Source of the DNA: Microglena sp. YARC
Lineage: Eukaryota; Chlorophyta; Chlorophyceae; Chlamydomonadales; Chlamydomonadaceae
Assembly: GCA_022414725.1 (NCBI GenBank)
Contig: CM039462.1
Location: forward strand, 3,333,936 to 3,397,935
DNA: 64,000 nt
Direction of reading: 5' to 3'
A program made the position numbers and the translations under genes. Shown one piece after another: positions 54,601 through 64,000 of this stretch (the stretch's first letter is position 1; each line of letters opens with the position of its first letter). The notes below the pieces were generated by a model that did no database searches, was not told the DNA's origin, and was given only the letters and a program-made list of their open reading frames with translations.

Positions 54601-57097
54601 AGTAGGCAGACAGGCAAGCAACATTGACAATAATGACCATCAGTGTGCTAAGTACTTACCCAGCAGGAGCGGTACCCAAGCACAGCCAGCAGGCCTGGGT
54701 GGCAGTGATGTAGATACGATCGGTAAGGGGAGTAATCACAAGACGAGCTCCGTTACCCAGATACTCATATCCATAGGGGAAAGAGGCATCGCAAATTCGC
54801 ACACGGCAATCATTCACGGACGTGTCCCAGTAGGAACGTAGCTGGGCGACCCACTGGAAAGAGTCTACTTTATCAGCACCAGCCTCCACATTCTGGGCAA
54901 TGATATCACGGGAGTGAGCATCAATGGTGATCATGTTCCTGTAGAGAGGAGAGGAGTAGCAGGGTGAGAAATTGGAAGCGCGGGAGGAAGTGGAGACAGA
55001 GAGGAGGAGTGCAGTGGAGTGGGGTGGAGTGGAGTGGTACGGTGAGAAATTAGAGACACGGGAGGAAGTGGAGACAGAGAGGAGAAGTGCAGTGGAGTGG
55101 AGTGGAGTGGCAGGGTGAGAAATTGGAGACGCGGGAGGAAGTGGAGACAGAGAGGAGGAGTGCAGTGGAGTGGGGTGGAGTGGAGTGGCAGGGTGAGAAA
55201 TTGGAGACATGGGAGGAAGTGGAGACAGAGAAAGGGGAGGTAGATGGCAGAGATTTTCTTTTCAGCTATGGGCAGTAGCTTCTAGGAAGCTAGCTCATTA
55301 AGTCAGCCACTTGACTTGATACTTGACATAATCCTGACTGGGTAACTCACATGACCTTTTGACGAGACTCCTTCTTCAGGTCTCCCCTGGTGGTGACCTC
55401 AATCAGCTTGGTCAGCTGAGAAATCTGGAGCTCATTGTACTTGGCCATGGCACCCTTATCGCCCTGGGCAATCTTCGCGTATGCCTCCTCAACCTCCTGG
55501 CACCAGTAGATCTGGTTCACCACCAGGATGAGCTGAGAAGGCCAGTCAAAGATCCAGTCATGTCGAGCCTTGGTAGGGTAGTCAGCCACTGAGTCCTTGA
55601 GGATCAAACGGAGCTCGGACCTCATGGTAGAAATGATGTCATTCATGTAGTCCTCCACCTTGGCAATGAGTGGCAGAGGCTTCTGGAAGGCGACGTACTC
55701 CAGACCCACGCAAGTCTCCATGCCCAGGGCCTTGGGGCGGGTGCCTGGGGGAGGGTTGTCGTTGTCAAGCTTCAGCTTCTCGATGGCTTGGAAGCACTTA
55801 CTCATGTGAATCATGACACGAGTGGGGCTGTTGCCGTTGGACAGGATGTCCAGCAGGTCAGCGGTGGAAACAAAGTAGAAGCGAGGGAAAGCACGACGCT
55901 TGGACTCCATGTAGTCGGCCAAAGCCTTTTCGCAAATCTCTAGCTCGCTCTGCTGCTTCTCCAGGAACTTCATCAGTCCGTCGCGGTTGCAGCACTCAAC
56001 GGCGTTCTTGAGCTCTGCGAAGGTCTTCAGCACCTCCTTCACCTCCTTGTCGATGGTGGCGAAGCGAACAGTTGCCTCGGGCAACTCCTTCTTCACCTCC
56101 TCAGAGTGAATGAAGAGAGACTCAAGATACGCCCAAGTGCGCTGGATCTCTGACATGATCTGGTTCACATCAGCCACGTTCATGAGCTTCTTGTTCCAGC
56201 CCAGGATGGCATCACGGAAAGTGTTCATGTAGCGGTTTGCCATCATGCCTTGGACCAGCACTTGGTTATCCTCAAGAGCCTCGAAGTCTTCTTCTGCCAT
56301 CTTGATGGTGGAAATAGGGGTTTCCTTGAACTTGATGAACTGGAACTCAACCTTCGACCAGGTCTCGTTCAGCTTCTCCAGAGCGAGCTCCATCTTCTCC
56401 TCCTTTTGGGCGCGGTCCACGATCTCTCCAACCTCCTCCTCAAACTTGTGGAGTTCCAGCTTGAGCAGATCGTCCAGCTTGAAGGAGGGGTCGTTGACGT
56501 CGAAGGACACCGCGGTAGCAGTCATGAGCTGCTCCCAGTGGCGATCGCGCATGGCAGGGGAGCGCAGATCTGCCACCAGGGGCACGGAAATGAGGAAGTT
56601 CTTGACAGAGTCATCCACTCCTCGGAAGCAATCCTCGTCACGGACCTTCTTGTTAAGGCCTTTAACCTCCTTGATGAAGCCTTTGGCACCGTCCTCCATC
56701 TCGTCGGTCCGGATGTCGTTCCAGAGGGTGGCCTTCCAGTCAGCAAACTGCTGCTCGCACAGCACCGAGGTATCCCACACATCTTTCACCATGGTCACCT
56801 CCTCCAGGGACTCCTTGATCATCATCATGGTGGGATCTACAAGGTGGGCGAACTCAAAGATGGCGGCAAGCTCGTACAACCGCTCACACTCCTTCTTCAG
56901 CGACGTCAGCTCAGCACCGGTTTTATCGAGCTCGGGGTAGGCTGCATCGGGACCTGTGGCATACTTAAAGTAGGTCCTCTTTCTCGACTCCATCTTGTAG
57001 TTGAGTACCTTGGAGGCAAAGGTCTCCAGGTCCTTCTTGATGCGCTCAGCCTCGCTGGCCTGAACAGGCTCCACGTCGGTCTTCACCTGCAATTCAG

Positions 57098-57138
<41 letters not shown>

Positions 57139-60100
57139 TGTGTGTGGGTGAGGGTTTGGGTGTACGTGTGTGTGTGTGTATATGTGTGTGTACGTGTATG
57201 AGTGAGTGTGTGTGTGTGGGGGGGGGGGGGGGGGGGGGGGGGGGGTATATATCTTGGGGAAGGGGACATGGTAGGGGTCGTGTTGTGCACCTGCAATCCA
57301 TAATGGAAGGTTATGAGAAGTTACCTTTATCTTATTACTGTTTGTTTGAAGAGATTGGATCAAATAGATTTTGATAGGAGAGATTTGATTTGGATTGATT
57401 ATGTTACTGCCGAAGAGGGCGAGTAGCCTTATAGGCATGCGGCATGTAACTAAGTTCAAGTGCAAGTAATACCTGGGGTAGAAGGGATGGTTGCGTATTT
57501 TAAGGATTATAAACGGCTTCATCATCTGTAGCATTGTTTTGATTTGAAAGTTAAGACATGTGTGCAATAACTTCAAATTAAAAACAGCTTCTTCTCCGAG
57601 AGGGTCTCCTTAACACCATAGACCTCCAGGCCTTATCTTTGTTTATTTTTATAGCAGTGTAAATTGGCCTGGAAAAAAGTGACTTGTTCGAGATCACATT
57701 TTCCTGGCAATAATTTTTTTACTGCCAAATTGCTGGCTGAAGCTATGTACCCAAGTTCAAGTTCAAGTAAATTGGTCTTCACCTGGGGTTGGGCCTTCTT
57801 GATCTCATCCCACTTGACCAGGGCCGTCTCCAAACGCTTCTCCAGCTTTGCGGTAGACACCTTGTGGCCGCTCAGCATGGTGAAGCACTCGCCCAGCTGC
57901 TCCATCAGCAGGTCGCTCTCAGTCTTCTTGGTCTTGATCTGGAACAGGGAGTCCATCACCTTCAGTAGGGAGTCGAAGCTCTGGCCAAGCTTCTCCAGGT
58001 TTTGGGCCAGGTCCATGGCGTGGGTCTGTTTATCGATCCACGTCTCTAGGCGCTCCAGAATGGCCACGGACTCTACCTTCATCTTGTCCACGAAGTTGAA
58101 GGAGTCACGGATGCCAATGAAGTCGAGAGAGGAGGCCATGTCTAGCTTGGGAGAGCCAGCGTTGGAGTTAAGCATGACCAGCTTGTTGCCCAACAGCGTG
58201 GCGACGGAGCCGGTGGGGAGGACCATCTCGGGGCTTCCGTAGTACACCAGCTCCCAAGTCATGGTGGACACATCCAGAAGCCAGGCATCGTTGAGAGGCT
58301 TGTTGTTCGCGTCCATGCCACCGTAGAGGAAGATCTTGCCGGGGGAGTACTCCTGCATGGTGTGGAAGGCACGGGCAGCAGGGGCAGCGCCCTTGCAAGG
58401 AGGGTTGACAGTGGCCAAGAGGTTGTTGGGGCCGTTGATCTCAAAGACAACTAGGTCAGCAACCGCCAGCAGCAGCTCCTCCTCGTTGGGCTTCTGGCCG
58501 CCAAACATGACCAGCTTGTTGCCTGTTGAGGCAACGGCGCAGGCCTTGCATGGCTCTGGGATGTCACCAGTCAGGATGGGCTCCAGGAACTGCGCGGTCT
58601 CCCTGTCCGTGGTGTCAGTCATGCCAAACTCGGTGATGTTTTCTCCGCCGGAATCACCGCATAGGACGTAGAAGTCACGGTCAACAGCCACTGCAGCGTG
58701 GCAGTTACGGCCGGTGACAGGCTCAGGAACAAGAGGCTCAGCAGGCTCCTCATCAACACCCTCCCCGCCCTCACCCTCAGGCTTGTCCTCCTCGTCGCCC
58801 TCAGGCTTTTCCTCACCCTCGCCCTCAGGCTTCTCCTCACCCTCGGGCTTTTCCTCACCCTCAGCAGGGTCCTCGCCCTCGGGCTTCGCCTCAGTCTCAG
58901 CTGCAGCCTCACCCTCAACCTTGGCCTCTCCCTCCCCACCCTCTTCACCCTCCGCACCCTCAACCTTGGCTGGGGCAGCCACGGCAGGGGCTTCTTCAGC
59001 AGCAGTAACAGATGCGGCTTTCTTCTGACGCGGGTGCCTCATGTAGGGCTCTCCTAGGGCAGGGTGGGACCACGACCAGGAGCCATCGGGGTTCTTCTTG
59101 AGGTAGTACATGTCGTTAAGGTCAGCATTGTCGGCAAGCTTGGTGCCTCCGAAGACGGCAATCTCGCTGTCGCTGAGCAGGGTGGCAGTGTGCATGCTCC
59201 TGTCTGGGGGGGGCTCGCCCTCAACGGTGGCGGTGGACCACTTCCAGTCACCCGCATCGGTGGCGCAGACACTGACACCAGACTTATCTCCTCCGTACAG
59301 GACCAGCTCAGTGCCGACGGTGTTCAAGGTAGCACCCTTGCGCTTGGCAGGGGTGGAGCCCATGATGCGGTGCTTGGTCCACGGGTCCTCGATAGTGGTC
59401 TTGAAGGGGCTTCCGCGGATAGCCACCTGCTGGCTGGAACCCAGCTCGGTGAACGTCACGTGTACCAGGTAGTCGCCAGTCATGGGTACAGTGTAGAAGG
59501 CCTCGTAAATGCCGGTACCCGTGTCAACGACGCGAGTGAGGCCTGTGATCTTGCCGTCTTCTGAGACCACCTTGGCAGTGAACTCGTCCGCGCCGCTGCC
59601 ACGCTTTTCGTTCTGAGTGTCTTTGGCTTGGATGAGGAAGGGCATTTCGATACCGAAGAGGGAGGTCTCCAGCAGGCCAGGGCCATAGGCGATACAATTG
59701 CGGGCGGCAGTGTTGGCGAAGTACGCAAACTTCACCTTGTTCACTGTCCATCCTTCGCCGTTGATAGAGACGCGGACGTCCACTGCCAAGGCCCCGAAGA
59801 CCTCGTAGTTGGGGGTGCGCACCATGACAGTAGTGCTGTCAACAAACTCGCCATCCACCACAACCTCGTTCTTCTCACTGCATGGAGAGGGAAACAAAAC
59901 AAGTCAGTCACCCAATCAATCAATCAATCAATCAATCAATCTTTAACGGCGGTTGGCACCAGTGCAAGCAAACAGGCTCGCCCCTCAACCTCACGCCTCG
60001 TAATTAAGGCATACAATTTATTTATTCGATCAACCTTCGACATTCTCAACCAGCCAGCTTCTCAACCAGTACATCTACCAGCTAGCCAGCCAGCGCCAAC

Positions 60101-60538
60101 ACATACACCACCCTTACACTGTCCTCAGGAATCTGGCAACGCAACCATGACCCACCCAACCCCAACCCAACTTCTTCGATCAAAACTCCCCACATGTTCC
60201 CTCTTACATGAGCCCAAATGAACATTTCCAGACAAGCTGTTTTGTAGCCCATGGGTATCGCTGTTTCTATTTAGGGCTAATCATCGCAGCTTCTCGTCAG
60301 CCCCATTAGCCAGCCACCCAAAGCTTGCAGCTGCATTGGAATGCCTGCCATGTCAGCTTTCATACACACTGGTAGCTTCAGGTTTGGCCCAAGGACTGGG
60401 AAAGGGATCTGCGTAGAAACTGCAACGCGTCGCCCAAAAAGGAAACAGTGATGGGTACAATGGTACATATGTCCCCCTGGTCTCCGTCAAGCCACAAGCA
60501 CATTTGGAGTCCATTAAGGCACCAGGAAAATGTAATAG

Positions 60539-60575
<37 letters not shown>

Positions 60576-61960
60576 CATCATCATAAGTAAACATGTCAGC
60601 TTACTTGTTCCCAAACTTGACTTGGATCTTTCCACCCCTGAAGCGGAGGCCCTTGATGAGCAGCTCAGTTGTTCCGAACACAGGTCCAGACTCAGGTTCA
60701 ATGCAGGTGCAGGCGTAGGGGGGTCCAATGATGGAGGAAATGTTCAAACGAACAAGGTCGTTCAACCAACGGTTGGACCAGCCTCCAAAGATGAGCAGGC
60801 TGCAAGTCTTAGCGTCAAAAACCCAAGCCGTATCCTCCCGGCCACTGGGGCTGACTCCATGATCAACAGGGGGGGTGCTCCACACCTGACTACCGCAATC
60901 CATGACCTCCACAGTACTGAGGTACTGCATTGGGCCCTTCTTGCCGCCAAAGCTGAACACCTTGTGGAAGGGCACACTCTCAATGCCATTGCAGATGTTG
61001 TTGCAAATTTCGTAAGGTAGTGTAGGCGGCTGAGCATCGTTCTCCCATGACAGTCGACCGGTCTCCTCATTGGGCCTGAGGTCCAGGCAGTGGCTGTCGC
61101 TGAACATTTGACTCAGGTCCCGGCCACCCATGATGACGAGTTTGTCAAAAGTGGGGCTGTTGGGCTCGATGGGGTAGATGAAGGCACAATGGTCGAAGCG
61201 TGGTGGTGGCCCAGTGCCATCAATCTGCTCAGTCAAGTTCTCCCACCTGAATGCACCCTCCTCTCCATCGAGGTGCAGAACCCACATATCATTGTACACC
61301 TCTCCACATCCTCCATAACCACCGAAGATTAAAATTCGGGTGCCAAAGCGAGTTGCAGTGAAATGGGCCCTGGGCTCCGGAGCTGCTCCCTCAATTTCCT
61401 TCAGGGTCCAGGACTTCTCGTCACAGTTGAAAACCCAAACATCGTTGAAGCGCTTGTTCTTATCCAAGCCACCGAACACGACCATCCGTGCATCGTCAAC
61501 CTGCGAAGTGGGGAGGGGCAGGGCAGTTGAAGACGCGTCCGATGTTTCGTCGGAGAGGAGTAACAACAGCAACTTGAGCAACTTGAGGCACAGTTCCAAA
61601 GAAAGGAAGAAGATACCGCTTGCTTACCGCAACGGAAGTGTGCCTAGCCCTGGCAGAAGGAGCTGGTCCCCCGATGGATAACTCCTTCCATTTAATCTCC
61701 TCGGGCTCGGACATGTCCAGCTCCCAAAGATCATTAAGCGCTTGGGGTTTCCCTAATCAAGCCAGAAACAAAAGCGTTAGAACACATGTGAATCAACAAT
61801 CCGCTGACCCGAGTCTCGACGAGTTCTTACCTCCCAAGCGGCCATTTCCACCGAATAAAATGAAGCGTTCTCCTAGCGTGGTAAATGAATGTCCGGAGCG
61901 GGGCGCTGGGAAGACATCGCCCGTTACGGGGACTGGCTCCCAATAAATCGACTGCGTCAT
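42672..61960 (-). CDS. ODA11: outer-arm dynein alpha heavy chain (Kelch-extended), complete
   Basis: Twelve exons, high to low: 61831-61960, 61628-61752, 60605-61500, 57783-59877, 55351-57086, 54660-54938, 53796-54147, 51279-53405, 48805-50612, 47715-48411, 45614-47248, 42672-44480. All have GT-AG borders and phases agree, giving 4562 residues, close to the ~4500 of the Chlamydomonas alpha chain. Order: Kelch repeats (1-340), IPT/TIG-like (about 340-440), filamin repeat (445-545), second Kelch block with an acidic PEGEEK-rich insert (688-765), linker (exon 5), AAA1 GPAGTGKT (1754-1761), AAA2 GPTGVGRT (Arg2064), AAA3 GGAGVGKT (Lys2414), AAA4 GVGGSGKQ (Lys2761), stalk and microtubule-binding domain (about 2980-3290), AAA5-AAA6 and C-terminus. 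It drives outer-arm sliding in the flagellum. Unusual are low-complexity inserts in exon 11 (about 46200-46450) and a 13-Gly run near residue 4269. The Kelch extension marks the alpha rather than beta or gamma chain. Confidence 0.96.
43511..43555 (-). other. poly-glycine run coded in dynein exon 12
   Basis: Thirteen consecutive Gly codons of mixed GGN type follow VT and precede EAAM. This region between AAA6 and the C-terminal domain is a surface loop in other dyneins, so the insert may be tolerated. Mixed codons show it is not a simple homopolymer artefact. Confidence 0.8.
44481..45613 (-). other. dynein intron 11, AT-rich with tandem hairpins, organelle-like
   Basis: It holds a 21-bp-arm inverted repeat with one mismatch (44610-44663, arms GTTAGCTAGTCCGCCTAGGGG and its inverse), followed by a CCCC...CGAA...GGGG hairpin (44663-44691). 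Then come an AT-rich stretch and two TCTTCGGGGCCACTTG copies (45135 and 45182). The 45368-45492 part repeats 10721-10862. The style resembles spacer DNA of green algal organelle genomes. Confidence 0.55.
45368..45492 (+). repeat. dispersed repeat shared with 10721-10862
   Basis: It begins AGTGTCACAATAATATTAG and ends TAGCCATTCCCTAG. It has the same orientation as the copy in intron 7 of the RING gene, with several indels. Confidence 0.75.
47249..47714 (-). repeat. dynein intron 10 with (GGTTGGTTGGTA)n and duplicated donors
   Basis: The acceptor half is a G/T-rich simple repeat (47260-47500) that reads as Thr/Asn/Pro/Gln frames on the minus strand. The donor half carries two extra copies of the exon 10 end (see 47530-47765). 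Length is 466 bases and the exon 10 frame happens to stay open through it. Confidence 0.85.
47530..47765 (-). repeat. triplicated exon 10 end with splice donor (dynein)
   Basis: The last ~44 bases of exon 10 (plus strand CTGGAGAGACATCTTGCTCT and on to TCCACACGATAC) plus TTGACTAAC, the donor GTTAGTCAA, occur at 47715 (true), 47629 and 47539. Spacing is 86 and 90 bp. All three copies are nearly identical and keep CTCCAG|GTTAGTC. Confidence 0.95.
48517..48560. repeat. solo end of MITE family B in dynein intron 9
   Basis: GTGTTTCGAAAACCCAAATC then CAAATCATCGGCTGAATGGC matches the right end of the copy at 14077-14357. Confidence 0.7.
48589..48778. mobile_element. hAT-type MITE (CAGGGTA...TACCCTG), copy C, in dynein intron 9
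   Basis: It is 190 bp, starts CAGGGTACTACA and ends TAGTACCCTG. Flanks are GTTGGTAC and GCTGGTAC, an 8-bp target duplication with one change. The interior matches copies A and B in the opposite orientation (GACCCCCACTGCGC after inversion). It ends 26 bases from the exon 9 donor. Confidence 0.88.
50640..50960. repeat. G-tract repeats in dynein intron 8
   Basis: Three copies of G(n)AGTTAGCCTCCACTTAAGT-like sequence are separated by 15-24 bp G tracts. The rest of intron 8 (to 51278) shows two AGCTGGCAACCATTATACG-like fragments and nothing else. Confidence 0.75.
53406..53795 (-). other. dynein intron 7 with MITE-like fragments
   Basis: It contains a partial family-A end (CAGTGCTTTTTCTTTTGAAG at 53609) and CATACATACATAC simple repeats next to the exon 7 donor. 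No coding sequence. Confidence 0.5.
54445..54630. repeat. ~63-bp tandem repeat in dynein intron 6 (3 units)
   Basis: The unit contains CAAACATCTGCATCAGTCAA then ACATCTTTAACCCAGAATTA and GCAGACAG. It lies at the exon 6 donor side but does not include the exon bases. A G tract lies near the other end (54227-54254). Confidence 0.8.
54945..55230. repeat. ~80-bp tandem repeat in dynein intron 5 (4 units)
   Basis: The unit contains GGGTGAGAAATTGGAGACRC and GGAGGAAGTGGAGACAGAGA, then GTGCAGTGGAGTGG. It starts about 15 bases from the exon 6 acceptor without including it. A truncated family-A MITE end follows at 55254-55310. Confidence 0.85.
57078..57785 (-). other. dynein intron 4 bounded by 12-bp direct repeats
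   Basis: GGTCTTCACCTG occurs exactly at both borders (57078-57089 and 57774-57785). On the coding strand it reads CAG|GTGAAGACC at the donor and again at the acceptor. The 696-bp intron carries (GT)n, a poly-G (57219-57245) and two copies of the dispersed AGCCAAATTG repeat. Confidence 0.85.
59930..60035 (+). repeat. (CAAT)n and dispersed GCCTCGTAATTAAGGC repeat in dynein intron 3
   Basis: A (CAAT)6 tract is followed by a block with ACCAGTGCAAGCAAACAGGCTCG and CCTCACGCCTCGTAATTAAG, related to sequence at 8208-8285 and 13616-13700. Confidence 0.7.
60250..60450. repeat. MITE-like element related to family A (CGCCCAAAAAGGAAACAGTG end)
   Basis: The left end is CGCTGTTTCTATTTAGGGCT and the right end is GTCGCCCAAAAAGGAAACAGTG. 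Inside are paired GCAGCTTCTCGTCAGCCC and CTGCGTAGAAACTGC blocks. Partial relatives lie at 7810-7920 and 10555-10680. Confidence 0.65.
60538..60588. repeat. (CAT)n microsatellite in dynein intron 3
   Basis: About 15 ATC/CAT units lie just beyond the exon 3 donor. Confidence 0.95.
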
Positions 61961-63043
61961 CAGGAGAGGCCTGCGTTAGTATCTAGAACGAGCATGAACG
62001 CTGCGATGTCGAAACCGTAGCTAGCCTCTCACCATTATCTGTCTACTCTAGCATCAATAGGAGCTACTTTTGCACAATTCAGAGATTGATAATTTTGGCG
62101 TTCTCTTATCGTGCGCTCCTTTACTGATTCTCTGATTAGTCGGAATGATTCTGAACTCATCACGAAGAGTCTGTGAGTGTAAGAAGCTGCACGATAGGGT
62201 CTAGTACATTTAGGGTACATGGATGTACGGTGTACCGCATCTAAGAATTACCCGCTTTCCCCGCCCTGCTTGCCATTGTGGCCTGACAGCCGCGCTGGGA
62301 CACGAACACACAGCCAACGTAACCGCTCTCCCACGCGCTCTCCTACGCGCTCTCCTGCAGGGGGGGCTGCTCTCCTGTGACTACGTGAGGACTTGGACAA
62401 ATTTCCTTTCCTGGCGGGTTGCGCGGCGAGAAGCCAGGACTTGGACAAATTTCGCGTAGGTTGCTAAGTCAACGTTGTGCTTCACTCGAAGTGCTGCCAA
62501 ATTCAAATTCTGAGCATGACAGGCTATAGAGCTACAGGTAGCATACAGAGCTTCTTAATCTGAACTAGTTCATGTATCTGAATTTGATTGGCGGCAGAAC
62601 TTCGATCGAAGCACAACTTTGACTTCGCAACCGAAGTCCGGGAGTCTCGCCTCGTTTCCCTGGCCGGCGCCCACTGAGTTTGGCTTACCTATTCCCTGTC
62701 CACGAGGTAAACGTTGGGCTCCCTTTATCACTTCTGTCTGTGCTACTTGAGTAGGAACGGCAGATCATGTTCGGTCATCATATGATTTATCCAGCCAAAG
62801 TTGGCACCCAAAAAATGTGTTTTGGGGGAGTTAGGGGTACATTCAAGACTACTGTTAGCTTACGTTTTTGATGTACGCCATTCTGGAGATCACAATTAAA
62901 TTTACAGTGTCGATACCAAGAAAAACTCGGATTTGCGGGATCCGCGGATTGTTTTTGTAATTGTGAAGAAACATCTCCCTCAATTGCATGTCCTCCTCAT
63001 AAAGCCATAATCTGATCCCGACCACTTTCTCTAATCTCCACAG
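61961..63043. other. dynein upstream region
   Basis: There is no supported gene. The start codon (61958-61960, coding-strand ATG) is preceded by non-repetitive DNA that should hold the promoter. I cannot name a regulatory element with confidence. Confidence 0.4.
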
Positions 63044-63215
63044 CAGGGTAATTCAAAGCGCGCGCTTTTGAGCGATGACTTTTGACCCCCTCAGTTTTTT
63101 GCAACCCCTTGTGGGCGCTGCAAGCATTTTTTGCGCTTTTTGCGCTACAAAGCGTAGTTTTTTTGTTTTCAAGTGCGCTAAAGCGCTGGCCAATTTGGCC
63201 ATTTGAAGTACCCTG
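63044..63215. mobile_element. hAT-type MITE (CAGGGTA...TACCCTG), copy B
   Basis: It is 172 bp with perfect 8-bp flanking duplications CTCCACAG (63036-63043 and 63216-63223). It is collinear with copy A, with a deletion of about 20 bp around the GCGCTTTAAGCGC palindrome. Confidence 0.95.
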
Positions 63216-63284
63216 CTCCACAGTATCATACTTGTCGTAGAATTGTTACAATGAGAAGAACAGACAATAAGCGAAAGAATCTGA

Positions 63285-63520
63285 ACGTAGAGATGGTACT
63301 AAGCGGTACATCGGCGATCATAGAGATCGTACTAAGCGGTACTAAGCGGTACAACGGCGAAACTGTCTGATGGAGCAGTGGAATCGAGGGCCGCCCTGGT
63401 ACCTAAAAACCGGACAAAGAGGTGGTGCCTGGCAGTACATTGGCGAGCTGCCCGATAGAGCAGTGGGGGCGAGGGGTGCCTAGGGACCTGAAAACAGGAC
63501 TCTGAGATGGTACAGGATCA
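63285..63520. repeat. short direct repeats, GTACTAAGCGGTAC type
   Basis: GTACTAAGCGGTAC occurs three times (63296-63355). A longer block (GCGARCTGYCYGATRGAGCAGTGG) is repeated at about 63357 and 63443, each followed by a G-rich stretch and AAAACMGGAC. Confidence 0.7.
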
Positions 63521-63593
63521 CACTTGTACGTTCGCAAATAAGAGCACCGTCATTTCTGTAAATTAAGGAATCAGAGTCATCAGGGATTTATTG

Positions 63594-63773
63594 TTAGCTT
63601 CTTGGCAGCTCCCTGAGCCAGCCACTAGGATACACCGAACTACTTCAGCAGTTCTGAGCTGCTGATTTTATCAGCTTCAAGGTGCACTATGTTGCGCCAG
63701 GTTGGGTTGAATGGCTAGACAGGGAAGCTGCCTAGAAGCTGGTGCTCGTAGCTGAAAATAAAAGCACTGAGAA
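63594..63773. repeat. MITE family A copy near the window end
   Basis: TTAGCTTCTTGGCAGCTCCC on the left; GGGAAGCTGCCTAGAAGCTG, GTGCTCGTAGCTGAAAATAAAAGCACTG on the right. The outer left ~20 bp are missing. Short ATCATATGAT palindromes follow at 63950-63998. Confidence 0.75.
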
Positions 63774-64000
63774 TTAGCAGAAACTTCGACTTTGCTTGGG
63801 GCATGGCATAATCACCTAATCGATAATAAATTTATCAATGCACACGACTCCGAAAGTCCGAATGTCAGCCAATAGACAGAGGCAGAACGAAGCTTGGAAC
63901 AGTGCAGTACAGTCACGTGCGCCATCACGTGCGCAGTACTCTAGAGCGCATCATATGATGTTGTGAGAACGACCGCGCGCTCATCATATGATATCATTTG

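Noticed and set aside
56250..57374. 374-residue plus-strand frame
   Set aside because: It is antisense to dynein exon 5. Low-GC third positions of the real gene leave it open; no independent support.
62223..62459. Plus-strand frame upstream of dynein
   Set aside because: It is short, with a direct repeat (GGACTTGGACAAATTTC) and no homology or splice signals. Chance is the best explanation.

Overview
The window is nuclear DNA from a flagellated eukaryote, most likely a green alga. The strongest evidence is a complete outer-arm dynein alpha heavy chain with the N-terminal Kelch/IPT/filamin extension known from Chlamydomonas ODA11. A RelA/SpoT homologue with a basic, Ser-rich leader that looks like a plastid transit peptide points the same way. 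The many dispersed miniature elements and long G/C homopolymers recall the repeat-rich genomes of pyramimonadalean prasinophytes (Cymbomonas-like). That placement is inference.

Layout. At 1.1-1.7 kb there is a small two-exon plus-strand gene of unknown function. From 2 to 8.7 kb there is only repeat: a six-copy ~300-bp tandem array, miniature inverted-repeat elements, a minisatellite and homopolymers. Three genes on the minus strand fill most of the rest. (1) 25.6 to 8.7 kb: an 8-exon, ~1265-residue polytopic membrane protein with a RING-H2 domain of HRD1/gp78/RIN2 type, a probable ER-membrane ubiquitin ligase. (2) 30.85 to 27.5 kb: a 5-exon RSH (ppGpp) enzyme of 714 residues. (3) 61.96 to 42.67 kb: the 12-exon, 4562-residue dynein alpha heavy chain. 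All exon junctions of these models were joined by hand with GT-AG borders and compatible phases. Between genes 2 and 3, at 32.9-41.2 kb, sits an LTR retrotransposon (minus strand, copia-type gag and protease remains) that carries a second, broken copia element on the plus strand and a hAT-type MITE in one LTR.

The most unusual feature is in the introns. In the RING gene, and once clearly in the dynein gene, introns contain tandem arrays whose repeat unit spans an exon-intron junction: a splice donor or acceptor plus the adjoining exon bases, repeated from 2 to about 11 times. Two introns are also flanked by 12-13 bp direct repeats that contain CAGGT. Together this suggests a local process of junction duplication tied to intron growth or gain. 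Three MITEs of one hAT-like family (CAGGGTA...TACCCTG) have 8-bp target duplications, and the empty target site of one is present in the other LTR.

The genes do not form a pathway together. They are an ordinary eukaryotic neighbourhood: motility, stress nucleotide signalling and membrane-protein ubiquitination. No tRNA, rRNA, CRISPR or prokaryotic-style operon was seen.
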